Below the pieces are notes generated by a model. That model saw nothing but the letters and a program-made list of their open reading frames with translations, made no database searches and had not been told where the DNA came from. A program made the position numbers and the translations under genes. Positions 17,853 through 26,216 of a stretch of 64,000 nt of DNA are shown one piece after another. Each line of letters starts with the position of its first letter. Within the stretch, counting starts at the first letter, position 1. The DNA comes from Flavobacteriales bacterium (GTDB lineage: Bacteria; Bacteroidota; Bacteroidia; UBA10329), in assembly GCA_020635495.1 (NCBI GenBank), contig JACJZQ010000018.1, positions 1-64,000 on the forward strand, in the 5' to 3' direction.

Positions 17853-19112
17853 ATGAAATTACCGATTACCATAGCCAGCATTTTTCTGGTATTTCTGTCG
17901 CAGGCATTTGCACAACAGCCTCACTGTGGGACATCGGAAAAAATGCTGGAGGCATTGGAAAATGATCCTTCGTTAGCAAGGACCAGACAAGAGATCGAAA
18001 GCTTCACCCAACAATGGATTGAGAACCATCCGGAGGGAAGTTCAGAGCGTGTGGTTCATACCATCCCAGTGGTGGTGCACGTGGTCTATAGTAGTTCAAC
18101 CCAGAACATCTCTGATGCTCAGATCCAATCGCAGATAACCGTATTGAACGAGGATTATCGCAAAATGAACTCCGATGTGAGCGGAGTTCCTTCGGTTTGG
18201 ACGAGCCGCGTTGCCGACTGCGAGATACAGTTCGCTTTGGCCACCTGCGACCCGGATGGGTATGCCACCAGCGGGATTACCCGCACGGAAACCACAGTGA
18301 CCGACTGGAACGGCTCGGACAACGTTAAGTTCACCTCAATGGGAGGCCATGACGCTTGGCCTGCCGCCAGCTATCTGAACATCTGGGTATGCAATATCGG
18401 TTCGGGACTGCTCGGTTTTGCCTATCAGCCGGGTATTTCCGCATCATTGGACGGTCTGGTTATAGGATATCGATATTTTGGAAGGCCTAGTCAGCACTCT
18501 TCATACAACCTTGGAAGAACAGCCACACACGAGATTGGGCACTACTTCAATCTTGATCACCTTTGGGGAGCCGGAGCCGACAACTTGAACTGTACGGCCG
18601 ATGACGGTGTTGCGGATACGCCCAAACAGGAAGCACCGAACTTCGACTGCGATATCCCTTTCCCGCACGAAACCTGCGGAACAGGTGTTAATAGTGACAT
18701 GTTCAACAATTACATGGATTACGGAGACGATGTGTGCATGTTCTTTTTCACCAATGGACAGAAATCGCGGATGCTGGCTGCTCTGAACGGTCCCCGCGCA
18801 TCCCTTCTCAGTTCCAACGGCCTGAACCAATGCCCTGTGGGAATTGAGGAACAGATGCTGCATACATCGATAAACATTTACCCGAATCCGACCTCGGATT
18901 TCATCCACATTCAATCCGACCAAAGCGACAACCTCCTGACCGACATCCGCATCATCGATCTCAGCGGTCGGATGGTGCTGAACATGCCGAACATCAGATT
19001 GGGTCACGCGGCTATTCGACTCAGCGTGGGCGAACTTTCCGAAGGCACCTATGTTCTGGAATTGCGGTCTGACAAGGAAGTACTGACCGAAAAGATCAAC
19101 ATCATCAAGTAA
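17853..19112 (+). CDS. Secreted M43 (pappalysin-like) metalloprotease with a type A sorting domain
   Basis: The ATG at 17853 is preferred because it gives a clean signal peptide (KLPITIASIFLVFLSQAFAQ) and follows a good promoter; an earlier in-frame start at 17808 would overlap the promoter. The zinc site is HEIGHYFNLDH at 226-236 (HExxHxxxxxH), with a Met-turn region YMDYGDDVCMFFFTNGQ about 60 residues later. The last 80 residues (INIYPNPTSDFIHI, EGTYVLELRSDKEVLTEKI) are the Por secretion tail, a type A signal for type IX export. It should act outside the cell. The stop TAA shares its last base with the mqnE start. Confidence 0.93.
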   Translation: MKLPITIASIFLVFLSQAFAQQPHCGTSEKMLEALENDPSLARTRQEIESFTQQWIENHPEGSSERVVHTIPVVVHVVYSSSTQNISDAQIQSQITVLNEDYRKMNSDVSGVPSVWTSRVADCEIQFALATCDPDGYATSGITRTETTVTDWNGSDNVKFTSMGGHDAWPAASYLNIWVCNIGSGLLGFAYQPGISASLDGLVIGYRYFGRPSQHSSYNLGRTATHEIGHYFNLDHLWGAGADNLNCTADDGVADTPKQEAPNFDCDIPFPHETCGTGVNSDMFNNYMDYGDDVCMFFFTNGQKSRMLAALNGPRASLLSSNGLNQCPVGIEEQMLHTSINIYPNPTSDFIHIQSDQSDNLLTDIRIIDLSGRMVLNMPNIRLGHAAIRLSVGELSEGTYVLELRSDKEVLTEKINIIK

Positions 19113-20275
19113 TGAATACCAACTCACTGGAACACCTGCTCAACAGCAACCTCGACAAACCTTTCAAGACCATTGCCGAGAAGGTGATGAACAAGGAACG
19201 CATCTCGTTCGATGAGGGCGTTTTCCTCTACGAAAAGGGCGAGCTGGGCTACTTGGGTTCGCTGGCCAACCACATCAAGGAACGGATGCATGGCGACAAG
19301 GTGTTCTTTAACCGCAACTTCCATGTGGAACCGACCAACATCTGCGTGTTCGATTGCAAGTTCTGTTCGTATTCTCGATTACTGAAGCAAAAAAACGAAG
19401 GTTGGGAACTTTCGGAAGAGGAGATCCTTCAATTGGTGCGCAACTACGAAGGCAAACCGATCACAGAGGTTCACATCGTTGGCGGTGTTCATCCCAAAAT
19501 GGGGCTGCACTATTTTGCTTCCCTGATAAAAAAGGTGAAGGAGATCAGACCCGACATTCACGTGAAGGCATTCACAGCTGTGGAATTGGAATACATGTGT
19601 CGCAAGGCGAAGGTGAGCTACCGCGAAGGACTTCAGATACTGAAGGACCACGGACAGGATTCGCTGCCGGGCGGTGGTGCGGAGATTTTCGATGAGGCCA
19701 TCCGCGCGGAGATATGCAACGACAAATGCACCAGCGAGCAGTGGTTGGAAATGCACCGCACGGCCCACCAGTTGGGAATGCCGAGCAATGCCACCATGCT
19801 TTACGGACACGTTGAGAAATTCGAGCATCGGGTGGATCACATGAACCGCCTGCGCAACCTTCAGGACGAAACGGGCGGTTTCAACACCTTCATTCCGCTC
19901 AAGTTCCGCAATGGCGACAACCAGATGAGCCACATTCCCGAAGTTTCGACCATCGAGGATCTGCGCAACTACGCCATCGGTCGGATCTACATGGACAACT
20001 TCGGCCACGTGAAGGCCTACTGGCCGATGATCGGTCGCCACACGGCCCAGATGAGTCTGGCCTTCGGGGTTGACGACATTGACGGCACCATTGACGACAG
20101 CACCAAGATATACAGCATGGCCGGGGCCGAGGACCAGAATCCTGCATTGACCACCGAACAACTGGTGGCCATGATCAAGGAGGTGGGCCGCCACCCCATT
20201 GAGCGCGACACGGTCTATAATACCGTGACCGACTACATGGACTACGATTTCGCTGCGGAAACCGCTCACGCATAA
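19112..20275 (+). CDS. mqnE: Aminofutalosine synthase (radical SAM)
   Basis: MqnE joins 3-(1-carboxyvinyloxy)benzoate with a SAM-derived adenosyl radical to make aminodeoxyfutalosine, an early step of the futalosine menaquinone pathway. The iron-sulphur motif CxxxCxxC is C78-VFD-C82-KF-C85, in EPTNICVFDCKFCSYSR. Other family marks are EVHIVGGVHPKMGLHYF near 125 and LPGGGAEIFDEAIR near 188. The related MqnC has a similar fold, but the GGGAEIFD and PSNATMLYGHVE wording fits MqnE. The start overlaps the protease stop by one base (TAATG). Other mqn genes are not in the window. Confidence 0.93.
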   Translation: MNTNSLEHLLNSNLDKPFKTIAEKVMNKERISFDEGVFLYEKGELGYLGSLANHIKERMHGDKVFFNRNFHVEPTNICVFDCKFCSYSRLLKQKNEGWELSEEEILQLVRNYEGKPITEVHIVGGVHPKMGLHYFASLIKKVKEIRPDIHVKAFTAVELEYMCRKAKVSYREGLQILKDHGQDSLPGGGAEIFDEAIRAEICNDKCTSEQWLEMHRTAHQLGMPSNATMLYGHVEKFEHRVDHMNRLRNLQDETGGFNTFIPLKFRNGDNQMSHIPEVSTIEDLRNYAIGRIYMDNFGHVKAYWPMIGRHTAQMSLAFGVDDIDGTIDDSTKIYSMAGAEDQNPALTTEQLVAMIKEVGRHPIERDTVYNTVTDYMDYDFAAETAHA

Positions 20276-20358
20276 TTTCGGATATCTATCCGATCCACGC
20301 ACTGCCTCAACAACCGTTGAAAGCGATTCCTATTTATTGATGCTTAACTGCGAAATTC

Positions 20359-20590
20359 CTCAACGGAGTTGTACTGTATGAATCTGCACGTGCGGATAGG
20401 GACAAAGGAGTTCCTTTCCATGATTCTGCGCGTGCGGATGGACTCAAAGGAGTTCCTTTCCGAGATTCTGCGCGTGCGGATTGACGCAAAGGAGTTCCTT
20501 TCCATGAATCTGCACGTGCAGATAGGCACCAAGGAGTTCCTTTCAACGATTCTGCACGTGCGGATGGGCACAAAGCAGTTCATCTCTTTA
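20359..20590. repeat. Array of five and a half 42-bp tandem repeats with internal palindromes
   Basis: Five full 42-base units (20381-20422, 20423-20464, 20465-20506, 20507-20548, 20549-20590) follow a 22-base partial unit. Each holds a CACGTG- or CGCGTG-centred palindrome and, about 20 bases on, AAAGG-AGTT-CCTTT, able to form a hairpin. The last unit decays at its end. Both strands are open across the array: the forward frame (start 20369, 82 residues) repeats 14 residues of the form LRVRxDxKEFLSxI, and the reverse frame repeats SARAESWKGTPL. I cannot tell whether either is translated. The rest of the 20276-20631 gap has no gene that I can see. Confidence 0.88.
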
Positions 20591-20608
20591 AATCCCCAGT
20601 CGAATCTA

Positions 20609-20616
20609 TACCTTTA
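20609..20616 (+). promoter_or_regulatory. -7-like promoter element downstream of the 42-bp array
   Basis: TACCTTTA differs from TAnnTTTG at one base and lies 15 bases before the ATG at 20632. Confidence 0.3.
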
Positions 20617-20631
20617 GAGGGATTCGCAATA

Positions 20632-21108
20632 ATGAGAGGTCTGGTTATAGTCTTATTTCTATTACACCTTCATTCCATCCATGCTCAGAATGCACTGCCT
20701 GACTCCATTCTCAACATCCAATGGAAGGTTGCCCGGATCATTACAGCAGAACACTCTATTTCTTCAGATTCAATTCGTAATTGGCTGGATGGAAATGACC
20801 TGACAGTCAGGATTGTGCAAAAGACTACGAAGTGCTTTCCAGATCAATCAGAAATGAATTACCTCTTGTGGACTCGAATCTGCAACAGTTGTAGCTTTCA
20901 GTTCAATATTCTGGACGGTAGGATCACCAAATGCTCGACCCTATGCACCTTAGTTTATTGCACAGATGGAAAGGGTGGATATAGTCCACGTGGCAGACTT
21001 GAAGAAATACTTAAACCAATTCTGCACAGGCCTACCACCATTTCTATAGGAACGGATCAAATGAAAATCCTTTCGGAAAATGGGAGTGAAATGATACTCA
21101 CAAGATGA
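20632..21108 (+). CDS. Small secreted protein of unknown function
   Basis: The 158 residues begin with a signal peptide (RGLVIVLFLLHLHSIHAQ). The mature part has a short charged helix, then a beta-rich stretch with five cysteines (TKCFPDQSEMNYLLW, ICNSCSFQFNILDGRI, KCSTLCTLVYC), which could form disulphides outside the cytoplasm. The strand pattern and the ending GTDQMKILSENGSEMIL recall small lipocalin-like or META-like secreted proteins, but I do not recognise the family and assign no function. It lies alone between the 42-bp array and the convergent rluD gene. Confidence 0.6.
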   Translation: MRGLVIVLFLLHLHSIHAQNALPDSILNIQWKVARIITAEHSISSDSIRNWLDGNDLTVRIVQKTTKCFPDQSEMNYLLWTRICNSCSFQFNILDGRITKCSTLCTLVYCTDGKGGYSPRGRLEEILKPILHRPTTISIGTDQMKILSENGSEMILTR

Positions 21109-21166
21109 ACCTACGTGTAACACTGTTTCCTATCGCTCGGTCAGCCACGGGAAGCTGAAGAATTGT

Positions 21167-22213
21167 TCAATCCTTCCTGCTGGCCGTATACACGCGCCAT
21201 TTTTCCAACACGGATTGCATGTCCTCTGGCAGATCCGCCTCGAACGATAGGCGTTCTTTGGTGATTGGTTGCGTGAAGGCCAAATAGCGTGCGTGAAGGG
21301 CCGGCCGCGGCATGATCTCGAAACAGTTCTGAATGAACTGCTTGTATTTGGCAAAGGTGGTCCCTTTCAGCACTTGGTCGCCTCCGTAGCGTTCGTCATT
21401 GAACAGCGGATGACCGATGTGTTTCATGTGAACCCGAATCTGGTGCGTCCGACCCGTTTCGAGCTTGCATTGAACGAGGGTCACGTAGCCGAACCGTTCC
21501 AGCACCTTATAGTGCGTAACGGCATGCTTGCCTTGGTCGCCATCTGGGAAAACGTCCATCTGAAGGCGGTTCTTGAGCGAGCGTCCGATGTTGCCAGTAA
21601 CGGTTCCTTCGTCCTCCTCAAAATCGCCCCACACTAAGGCGGTATAATACCTGTCGGTGGTCCGGTCAAAGAACTGTTTGGCCAGACCCACCATGGCCAT
21701 TTCGGCCTTGGCCACCACCATGATGCCCGAAGTTCCCTTGTCCAACCGATGCACCAATCCGGGGCGCGGCTCCTCAAAATTGCCCATGTCGGGCAGGTTC
21801 TTGAAGTGGTACATGAGCGCATTGACCAGCGTGCCTGTATAATTCCCGTGGCCGGGATGCACCACAAGGTCGGGCGGTTTGTTCACCACCACCACTTCGG
21901 CATCCTCATAAACGATATTCAGCGGGATGTTCTCCGGCAGGATGGTCCTGTCGCGTGGCGGTTGGGCCATCACCACAGTGATCAGGTCTTTGGGCTTTAC
22001 CTTATAATTGGGCTTGATCTCGTTGCCATTGGCCAGCACATTCCCTGCACGGATGGCCACCTGCACCTTATTGCGCGTGGCATTGGAAAGCCGGTCCATC
22101 AGGAACTTGTCAATGCGCAGCGGTTCTTGGCCCTTATCGGCCACAAAACGGTGGTGTTCGTAGAGGTCGTCCTGTTCGTTCTCCTCTTCAAGAAGTTCGT
22201 CCTCCGAACTCAT
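21167..22213 (-). CDS. rluD: RluA/RluD-family 23S rRNA pseudouridine synthase
   Basis: The enzyme turns uridines of 23S rRNA into pseudouridine. The 348 residues have an acidic lead, an S4 RNA-binding domain (about 30-90: RIDKFLMDRLSNATRNKVQ) and the catalytic domain with RPGLVHRLDKGTSGIMVVAK around 150-169, where the aspartate of HRLDKGTSG is catalytic. RLETGRTHQIRVHMKHIGHP-like wording (CKLETGRTHQIRVHMKHIGH) follows near 250. The start overlaps the stop of the upstream secreted-protein gene by four bases. RluA rather than RluD is possible, but the S4 domain favours RluD. Confidence 0.93.
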   Translation of the reverse strand: MSSEDELLEEENEQDDLYEHHRFVADKGQEPLRIDKFLMDRLSNATRNKVQVAIRAGNVLANGNEIKPNYKVKPKDLITVVMAQPPRDRTILPENIPLNIVYEDAEVVVVNKPPDLVVHPGHGNYTGTLVNALMYHFKNLPDMGNFEEPRPGLVHRLDKGTSGIMVVAKAEMAMVGLAKQFFDRTTDRYYTALVWGDFEEDEGTVTGNIGRSLKNRLQMDVFPDGDQGKHAVTHYKVLERFGYVTLVQCKLETGRTHQIRVHMKHIGHPLFNDERYGGDQVLKGTTFAKYKQFIQNCFEIMPRPALHARYLAFTQPITKERLSFEADLPEDMQSVLEKWRVYTASRKD

Positions 22214-24186
22214 TGCACCACCACTCGCTTGGTGAAACTTGTGCCTTTGGCGGTTCGGATGTTAAGCAGGTAGGTGCCAGCGTGCAGATGTCCCAATTCG
22301 ATGGAACCATGGTAGCCTGTTTGCGACTGCACTTCCCTACCCGAAAGATCATAGGTGGTTATCTGAACCGTAGTCATCGTGCTCGGATTGAGGCCTTGAA
22401 CTTGGATGCTACCCGTTGTCGGGTTCGGATAGACCGAGATGGTCTCAGGTTCTTCCACCTCTTCCACCCCGGTCCAACTGTACTGTTGCCCAAAAACCGG
22501 ACGGATCATAATGGACCCTGGAATGGAGCTTTGATTCCAGATGGTGCCAAGGTTGTAATAGTTCTTTGATGAATTATCCGTGCGCTGGTCAAATCCAACT
22601 GAGAATTTCAGGTCAGTGGCCGGTTGCTGAATCCAACCTATCCAAATGTTCTGGCCTGCTTGAATAGGAAGTTCCGATTCAAGGAAGTAGTGGTAGAAAT
22701 AATTCCTCTGATAGGTATACTGCAAAGCGATGGGCTCAGGACTACTCCACAACAGTGTTTCGGGTTGATCGTTTCCGTCCCAGATCGCCAATTCGACCAG
22801 TTCTTGGGATAGATCGTATTCCACAGGTAGAAGATAGAGTTGAATGGCTCGAAGGATATCCTCCTTTTTGACATTGTACTTCACAGCTACCATTCCCTCA
22901 TTCTCCAATTCCCCAAGGCCATAGCCAACTTCGGCCGTGCCATCATCATAGGCGTAGTAGTTATAGAATTCCTGTTTCTCCACTCGAACATCGTTGACCG
23001 GAAAATCATCATTAGGGCCAAGGACAAACTTCAACTCGAAGTATGCAGAATCCTCCGATATCTCCGAGTCCGAAGGAAAGTATGGAACCCCTGAACTTAT
23101 GTTGTACAGGAAGTTGCTGGCTCCGCCAGTCGTATTACAAGTGTTCGATTCATTCCCACATATCCTTCCGGCAACCACAGTTGCAGTCGAACTCAATACA
23201 TCATATAATAGTCCACCTGTTCTGTCCAGCACTTTAAGCGAAAAGTTGGTCGGCACATCCGAGTCATCATTGTTCCTTAAAACAACATAGGCCGTGTCGC
23301 CCATCGCACCTATCGAATCTGTTTTATAGTGGGTCCAAGGCATGGCACTGAATTCCTTCAAAAGTGAATATGAGGCCGACTGAAGAGCTCCTGGGCCAGG
23401 AACGAATGAAGTTTGCGAAAGGCCTGCCACATCGTGAATTATGGTATCCGCTTCGCTTCTACCCTCATCCAACTCCACGTAATCAATATGCCAGTGGTCC
23501 ACGCTTCCAGCCCGTGACGCATAATTCATGAAGCGGAACTGAAAACCGTTGTAGAGATATTCGGATCCGGTAACTGGGAGCATGACCCGATTGAAATCGA
23601 AATCTTCCAAGGTATATCCATCCACCTCCCAAACCCGGACCCACGTTTCAGTGGTATCGTTTGGACGCGATTTGAATTCCAAGGCAAGGATGTCTTCCTC
23701 TTCAGGCGCGTTTCCAAGTCCTTGAGCCTGATAGTAGAAGCTGAGGTAAACAGAGTCAGCGCCAGCCAAATTCAACGGATTTGAAGTAAGGCTGTCCGCC
23801 AAAAACGGTAAAGAGAAACCGAACCCATAAGCGCGTCCGTTCTCATCCAATCCATCGAATGTTGCCACACCCTGCGAAATGGGGTTGATGGCCATGTGAT
23901 TATTGATGTACACGGTGTATCCCTGCCAAAGGTCTTGGTTCGGATAGAGGTCAGCAGCGGTCCGCAAACGAGAAAAGGGCTCCGAGAAATCATCAAAAAA
24001 TGGCAGATCCAATGTGTCACCAGCCGCCCGCGATGACTTCAACTGATACTCTCGTTGCGCCTTTTCCAATGACCCGAACAGGGCAGGATTAGACAACATG
24101 TCAAAGAATCGTTCCTGCGCATTTCCCCAATTAGAGAAACTGCAGATGAACAGCAATAAAAGGCCGAAAGCCCTAGTAAATCTCAT
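22210..24186 (-). CDS. Large secreted protein with a type A (Por) sorting domain
   Basis: The ATG at 24186 starts a signal peptide (RFTRAFGLLLLFICSFSNWGNAQ); a start 21 bases further up would give a poorer one and more overlap with the PASTA gene. The 658-residue protein is beta-rich and mostly unassigned. It has a jelly-roll-like early part (LPFFDDFSEPFSRL, WRVxEVDGY-type wording) that resembles MAM or LamG-like domains of large surface proteins. The C-terminal 75 residues (ISVYPNPTTGSIQVQ, TYDLSGREVQS, HAGTYLLNIRTAKGTSFTKRVVVQ) are a clear type A signal for the type IX system. It sits in one operon between the PASTA gene and rluD. Confidence 0.85.
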   Translation of the reverse strand: MRFTRAFGLLLLFICSFSNWGNAQERFFDMLSNPALFGSLEKAQREYQLKSSRAAGDTLDLPFFDDFSEPFSRLRTAADLYPNQDLWQGYTVYINNHMAINPISQGVATFDGLDENGRAYGFGFSLPFLADSLTSNPLNLAGADSVYLSFYYQAQGLGNAPEEEDILALEFKSRPNDTTETWVRVWEVDGYTLEDFDFNRVMLPVTGSEYLYNGFQFRFMNYASRAGSVDHWHIDYVELDEGRSEADTIIHDVAGLSQTSFVPGPGALQSASYSLLKEFSAMPWTHYKTDSIGAMGDTAYVVLRNNDDSDVPTNFSLKVLDRTGGLLYDVLSSTATVVAGRICGNESNTCNTTGGASNFLYNISSGVPYFPSDSEISEDSAYFELKFVLGPNDDFPVNDVRVEKQEFYNYYAYDDGTAEVGYGLGELENEGMVAVKYNVKKEDILRAIQLYLLPVEYDLSQELVELAIWDGNDQPETLLWSSPEPIALQYTYQRNYFYHYFLESELPIQAGQNIWIGWIQQPATDLKFSVGFDQRTDNSSKNYYNLGTIWNQSSIPGSIMIRPVFGQQYSWTGVEEVEEPETISVYPNPTTGSIQVQGLNPSTMTTVQITTYDLSGREVQSQTGYHGSIELGHLHAGTYLLNIRTAKGTSFTKRVVVQ

Positions 24187-25030
24187 TTTCAACGTCTTCG
24201 TTGGCATTCAGTGAATCCAGTGGTAACTGAACTCTGGTATAAAATGTTGTGTCGTACTCAATGGAAGTGGTGTCTTCCGTCAGATAAAGAATGATGGAAG
24301 AACCCATTGCGATCATCTCGCGCTCATTGAACTCAGGAATCTGTTTGTAAACACGCACCAGTCCCGTGTCGGTGATCGGAGTATCGATCTTGAACGTTGC
24401 CAAATTCAATGCAGACGCTTGAATGCGCTCCAGTGCTTCATCCAATCGGTAATAAAGCAGGTAAGGAATCGGCACTTTCGTATCGCTCAATCCCAATCCG
24501 AGAACGAGGTCGACCACCGTTCCCTGAAAAACGGATGTTCCTTTCTTAACGGACCGGCCTCTGATCCGCTGATCGATCACCGCATTCTTGGCAATATCTG
24601 GCTGGTACTCCAGCTTGCCTAACTTCAATCCAACGCTTTCAAGCACGGCCTTAGCCTGTCGGAGCGAAAGATTGTGGACATCCGGCAGCGCCACCTGTTT
24701 GGGCAAAAGCGCATTCACGGTCAGGTATACTTTTCTTCCGCGCTTCACTTTGTAACCGGGTGCAGGTTCTTGATCGGCAACTGCCCCGCGCGGCAGGTCA
24801 TCCGCGTAAAGCGAATCCACGATCTCGTATTCCACGTCAACCGTATCAGCAAATGCCTCAATATCCTTCAACTTCACTCCCGTAAAATCAGGCACCTCCA
24901 CGGTAATTCCGTGTTCGGTATAGGAATCCAACCAAAAGAACAGTCCCACAGCACCAACGGCCGACACCAGGCCGGCAATGCCAAGCTGAACAAGGAACTT
25001 TTTACTGAAAATGAACTTGATTAAACCCAC
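24173..25030 (-). CDS. PASTA-domain membrane protein
   Basis: The GTG at 25030 is chosen: a promoter-like element lies at 25067-25074, over the in-frame TTG at 25069, so that earlier start would be inside the promoter. The 285 residues have a short cytoplasmic head, one membrane helix (about 13-33) and three periplasmic PASTA domains: VEVPDFTGVKLKDIEAF, VALPDVHNLSLRQAKAVLES and VPIPYLLYYRLDEALERI open them. PASTA domains bind peptidoglycan stem peptides or beta-lactams in other proteins. No kinase or penicillin-binding domain is attached. It is divergent to ddl, a peptidoglycan precursor gene, which fits a cell-wall role. Confidence 0.88.
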   Translation of the reverse strand: MGLIKFIFSKKFLVQLGIAGLVSAVGAVGLFFWLDSYTEHGITVEVPDFTGVKLKDIEAFADTVDVEYEIVDSLYADDLPRGAVADQEPAPGYKVKRGRKVYLTVNALLPKQVALPDVHNLSLRQAKAVLESVGLKLGKLEYQPDIAKNAVIDQRIRGRSVKKGTSVFQGTVVDLVLGLGLSDTKVPIPYLLYYRLDEALERIQASALNLATFKIDTPITDTGLVRVYKQIPEFNEREMIAMGSSIILYLTEDTTSIEYDTTFYTRVQLPLDSLNANEDVENEIY

Positions 25031-25066
25031 TTGAACGTGTAGAAATTGCCCTAAAGGAACGGCAGC

Positions 25067-25074
25067 CAAAGATA
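25067..25074 (-). promoter_or_regulatory. -7 promoter element of the PASTA/rluD operon
   Basis: On the reverse strand this reads TATCTTTG, an exact TAnnTTTG, 36 bases before the chosen GTG start. It excludes the longer TTG start at 25069. Confidence 0.5.
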
Positions 25075-25165
25075 TAAATTATGAACCCTCTGCTGTTTAG
25101 CATTTATTGGGAGGCCCACAGCCCCGATGCCATAATTTGATTTACATTGGTTGCGTTCTGAAATC

Positions 25166-26149
25166 ATGAAAAAGACAGTCGCGATCGTTTACGGTGGGTA
25201 TTCCTCAGAATGGGTCATTTCTGAGTTGAGTGCCAAAGTGGTTTTCAGCCATCTGGATGCCGATAAGTATGAAAAATATATGGTGCGCATTTCACGCGAA
25301 ACGTGGAATGTGATGTTAAAGGATGGTTCCAAGGCACCCATCGACCGCAATGATTTTTCGTTCGCGGTGAACGGACAACACAAGCGGTTCGATGCCATTT
25401 TCAACGCCATTCACGGAACGCCTGGTGAAGACGGCAAGCTTCAAGGTTATTGGGACATGCTTGGTATTCCATACACGTCTCCGGGAGTTTTGGCATCCTC
25501 ACTCACGTTCAGCAAGAGTTACTGCAACGGGTTTCTGCGCCAGTTCGGGGATGTGAATATTGCCGCTTCCGTTATGGTCAGAAAGGGAGAAAAAGTGGAT
25601 GCGGCAGTCATTCTAGAAAAGGTCGGGCTTCCTTGTTTTGTCAAACCGAACAACCTCGGTTCCAGTTTCGGCATTACCAAATTGAAGGAAGCCGATAAGT
25701 TTGAAGAAGCACTGGCAAAGGCGTTGGAACACGATGACGAAGCGGTGATTGAGCAGTTCATCAACGGAACCGAAATTGCCAGTGGCGTTTTTAGCCACAA
25801 TGGAGAGGTGACAGCGCTACCGCTTACCGAAATCGTTTCAAAGAACGAATACTTCGATTATCAGGCAAAGTATGAAGGTGCGGCAGATGAGATAACCCCT
25901 GCCCGAATACCAGATTCTGTCCGCGACCTGATTCAGGAAACCACCCGAAGGGTTTTCAAGCGATTGAAATTGCGCGGCATGTCACGCGTGGATTACATCG
26001 TTCAGGATGGCGTTCCATACCTTATTGAAGTTAACACGATTCCCGGCCTTTCAGAGGCAAGTTTGCTTCCACAGCAAGTGCGCTATTCTGGAATGACCTT
26101 GAAGGAGTTCTTCGGATTATTGGTTGAAGATGCCATTGTTGGTTCGTAG
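25166..26149 (+). CDS. ddl: D-alanine--D-alanine ligase
   Basis: Ddl joins two D-alanines with ATP to make the terminal dipeptide of peptidoglycan precursors in the cytoplasm. The ATG at 25166 gives KKTVAIVYGGYSSEWVISE; the earlier TTG adds five residues of no value. The ATP-grasp marks are GTPGEDGKLQGYWDMLGIPY near 90, LPCFVKPNNLGSSFGI near 155, and the metal-binding end SRVDYIVQDG, YLIEVNTIPGLSEASLLPQQ near 275-305. The 327-residue length is normal. It is divergent from the PASTA operon and convergent with the RdgB-like gene, sharing a REP-like pair at the stops. Confidence 0.96.
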   Translation: MKKTVAIVYGGYSSEWVISELSAKVVFSHLDADKYEKYMVRISRETWNVMLKDGSKAPIDRNDFSFAVNGQHKRFDAIFNAIHGTPGEDGKLQGYWDMLGIPYTSPGVLASSLTFSKSYCNGFLRQFGDVNIAASVMVRKGEKVDAAVILEKVGLPCFVKPNNLGSSFGITKLKEADKFEEALAKALEHDDEAVIEQFINGTEIASGVFSHNGEVTALPLTEIVSKNEYFDYQAKYEGAADEITPARIPDSVRDLIQETTRRVFKRLKLRGMSRVDYIVQDGVPYLIEVNTIPGLSEASLLPQQVRYSGMTLKEFFGLLVEDAIVGS

Positions 26150-26216
26150 AGCGTATGGAAATACGCCCGCAATTCAGGTAGTCAAAACGAACGGGCGTAT
26201 TTCCATACGCCCCTAC
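26146..26216. repeat. Inverted pair of REP-like palindromes (BIME-like)
   Basis: Two copies of a palindromic element stand head to head: a 19-bp perfect stem links 26151-26169 with 26192-26210, and each arm is itself a hairpin (GCGTAT-GGAA-ATACGC). Each arm begins with GTAG on its own strand (26146-26149 forward, 26213-26216 reverse), as in REP elements mobilised by RAYT transposases. The TAG of both GTAG heads is the stop codon of the flanking convergent gene, ddl on the left and the RdgB-like gene on the right. It can also act as a two-way terminator. Confidence 0.75.

Noticed and set aside
19379..20302. Long reverse open frame (307 codons) opposite mqnE
   Set aside because: It mirrors mqnE codons and has no domain of its own.
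20359..20590. 42-bp array as a CRISPR array
   Set aside because: Units follow without unique spacers, are longer than typical repeats, vary between copies, and no cas gene is present.
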